7,823 nt of DNA, taken from contig DSBF01000526.1 of the NCBI GenBank assembly GCA_011049495.1, forward strand, positions 1 to 7,823, in the 5' to 3' direction. This stretch comes from Ignavibacteria bacterium. GTDB taxonomy: Bacteria; Bacteroidota; Ignavibacteria; Ignavibacteriales; Melioribacteraceae. A model generated the notes under the pieces. That model ran no database searches. It saw nothing but the letters and a program-made list of their open reading frames with translations, and was not told the DNA's origin. A program made the translations under genes and the position numbers. Below are positions 6,695-7,823 of this stretch, in pieces (within the stretch, counting starts at the first letter, position 1; each line of letters begins with the position of its first letter).

Positions 6695-7793
6695 GAAGAT
6701 TATGCAGGTATTCCGCAGCAGTTGTTGCGGGAAGCTTTCCTTCTAAAATTTTTTCTTTCATCTTAGGCAATTCCTCTTTTACTTTAGGATGATTGTAAAA
6801 AGAATCTTTCACCCCGTCCTCAACCATTCGAAATACCCATTCCAATGATTGTTCTTTTCTTCTCTCAATAAATACACCTGATGCTTTTGTAACTTTTTCA
6901 AACTCCTTAATCGTCTCCCAAATTTCGGGAATACCTTTGCCTGTTAATGCTGAACAAGTTAAAGCTTTTGTCTGCCAGCCTTTTGTTGCATGCTGAATAT
7001 AATGAAGTGCGTTCGCGTATTCTGATTTTGCGAGTTTTGCTAACTGTTCGTTTTTACCATCCGCTTTATTTATTAATACTGCATCGGTTAATTCGATAAT
7101 GCCTTTTTTAATTCCTTGAAGTTCATCGCCACCGCCGGGAATTAATACAAGTAAAAAGAAATCAACCATTGATCGGACGGTTATTTCACTTTGACCAACA
7201 CCAACAGTTTCTATTAATACAACATCAAATCCAGCGGCTTCACAAAGAGTAATTGTTTCGCGTGTTTTACGTGCGACACCACCGAGCGTTCCGCCGGAAG
7301 GGGATGGACGAATAAAACAGTTTACCTCTTTTGCTAATTGCTCCATTCGAGTTTTATCACCAAGTATGCTTCCTTTTGAAATGCTGCTTGATGGATCAAC
7401 AGTAAGCACGGCAACTTTGTGTCCTTGTTTCAACAAATACATTCCGAGCGATTCAATCAATGTGCTTTTACCTGCACCGGGAGTTCCGGTTATACCGATT
7501 CGTAATGAATTGCCGGAATGAGGAAGCAGCTTTTGTAATACTTCCTGAGAAAGTTGATGATGTTTTGAAGAGTTACTTTCAACTAAAGTGATTGCCCGTG
7601 CAAGTGTAATTCTATCACCTTTTATAACTCCGTCAACATATTCATCTATAGAAAGCAAATTATTTTTTGTTGATAGAGCAGAATTAAATTTCTTCCCGGA
7701 TGGTTGAACACCTTTGACAACTCGAACAGCAAATTCATCTCCGGCATTTTCGGGAGTCCAATCGGGTTTATATTTGTTTACTTCCTTACTCAT
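6684..7793 (-). CDS. meaB: MeaB/ArgK-type GTPase, methylmalonyl-CoA mutase chaperone
   Basis: MeaB is a G3E-family GTPase that gates cofactor loading and protects adenosylcobalamin-dependent methylmalonyl-CoA mutase, in propionate/succinyl-CoA metabolism. Visible motifs are Walker A GTPGAGKST (103-111), TVDPSSSISKGSILGDKTRM (131-150), ETVGVGQSE (195-203), the hallmark GGGDELQGIKKGI (220-232), the guanine-specificity NKAD (242-245) and SAL (281-283). The C-terminal helices (about 315-369) form the family's dimer region. At 369 residues it is about 40 longer than typical MeaB (about 330). The excess is an N-terminal extension (YKPDWTPENAGDEFAVRVVKG, about 8-28) ahead of the usual DGVIKGDRITLARAITLVES start. 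The ATG at 7793 has only an A/G-rich leader and no clear Shine-Dalgarno. Mutase subunit genes are usually adjacent and would lie beyond the right edge. Old annotations as a lysine/arginine/ornithine transport ATPase (ArgK) are considered wrong for this family. Confidence 0.94.
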   Translation of the reverse strand: MSKEVNKYKPDWTPENAGDEFAVRVVKGVQPSGKKFNSALSTKNNLLSIDEYVDGVIKGDRITLARAITLVESNSSKHHQLSQEVLQKLLPHSGNSLRIGITGTPGAGKSTLIESLGMYLLKQGHKVAVLTVDPSSSISKGSILGDKTRMEQLAKEVNCFIRPSPSGGTLGGVARKTRETITLCEAAGFDVVLIETVGVGQSEITVRSMVDFFLLVLIPGGGDELQGIKKGIIELTDAVLINKADGKNEQLAKLAKSEYANALHYIQHATKGWQTKALTCSALTGKGIPEIWETIKEFEKVTKASGVFIERRKEQSLEWVFRMVEDGVKDSFYNHPKVKEELPKMKEKILEGKLPATTAAEYLHNLLKT

Positions 7794-7823
7794 AATTATT
7801 TATCTACTTTCTTACTCTTAATC

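Overview
The window is AT-rich chromosomal bacterial DNA carrying seven genes and the first codons of an eighth, packed tightly with no gene-free stretch over 300 bases. The mix points to the Bacteroidetes/Chlorobi/Ignavibacteria side of the tree: a large CBM9/DUF5916 outer-membrane protein, a MeaB GTPase with an N-terminal extension, AT-rich codon use and several weak Shine-Dalgarno sites. An Ignavibacteria-like organism is my best guess. It is an inference from gene content, not a phylogenetic result. The DUF5916 protein and its signal peptide imply a Gram-negative envelope.

Layout. Positions 1-253 (minus strand) hold a DUF433 antitoxin-like gene whose stop codon shares one base with the ATG of a second gene running off the left edge. 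The visible residues of that gene (MHFLLDNN) look like the start of a DUF5615 PIN-like toxin. Positions 314-1126 (minus) encode an alpha/beta hydrolase with an intact Ser-Asp-His triad. Positions 1286-3209 (minus) are an archease-rtcB pair, an RNA repair/ligation unit closed by a strong hairpin plus T-run terminator. Positions 3264-5441 (minus) encode the DUF5916 outer-membrane barrel protein. A 137-base divergent spacer separates it from a plus-strand saccharopine-dehydrogenase-like oxidoreductase (5579-6694). That gene overlaps tail to tail by 11 bases with a minus-strand meaB GTPase (6684-7793), the chaperone of B12-dependent methylmalonyl-CoA mutase.

How the genes work together. The clear functional units are archease plus RtcB (the activator and the GTP-dependent RNA ligase) and the DUF433/DUF5615 pair. 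MeaB implies that methylmalonyl-CoA mutase genes are nearby, probably just beyond the right edge. The hydrolase, the outer-membrane protein and the oxidoreductase have no evident link to their neighbours.

I found no mobile element, CRISPR array, tRNA or rRNA, and nothing that clearly forms a new multi-gene system. The points most worth a second look are the cut-off toxin gene, two perfect dyads sitting directly on the translation starts of the DUF433 and archease genes, the rtcB terminator, and the overlapping convergent gene ends.
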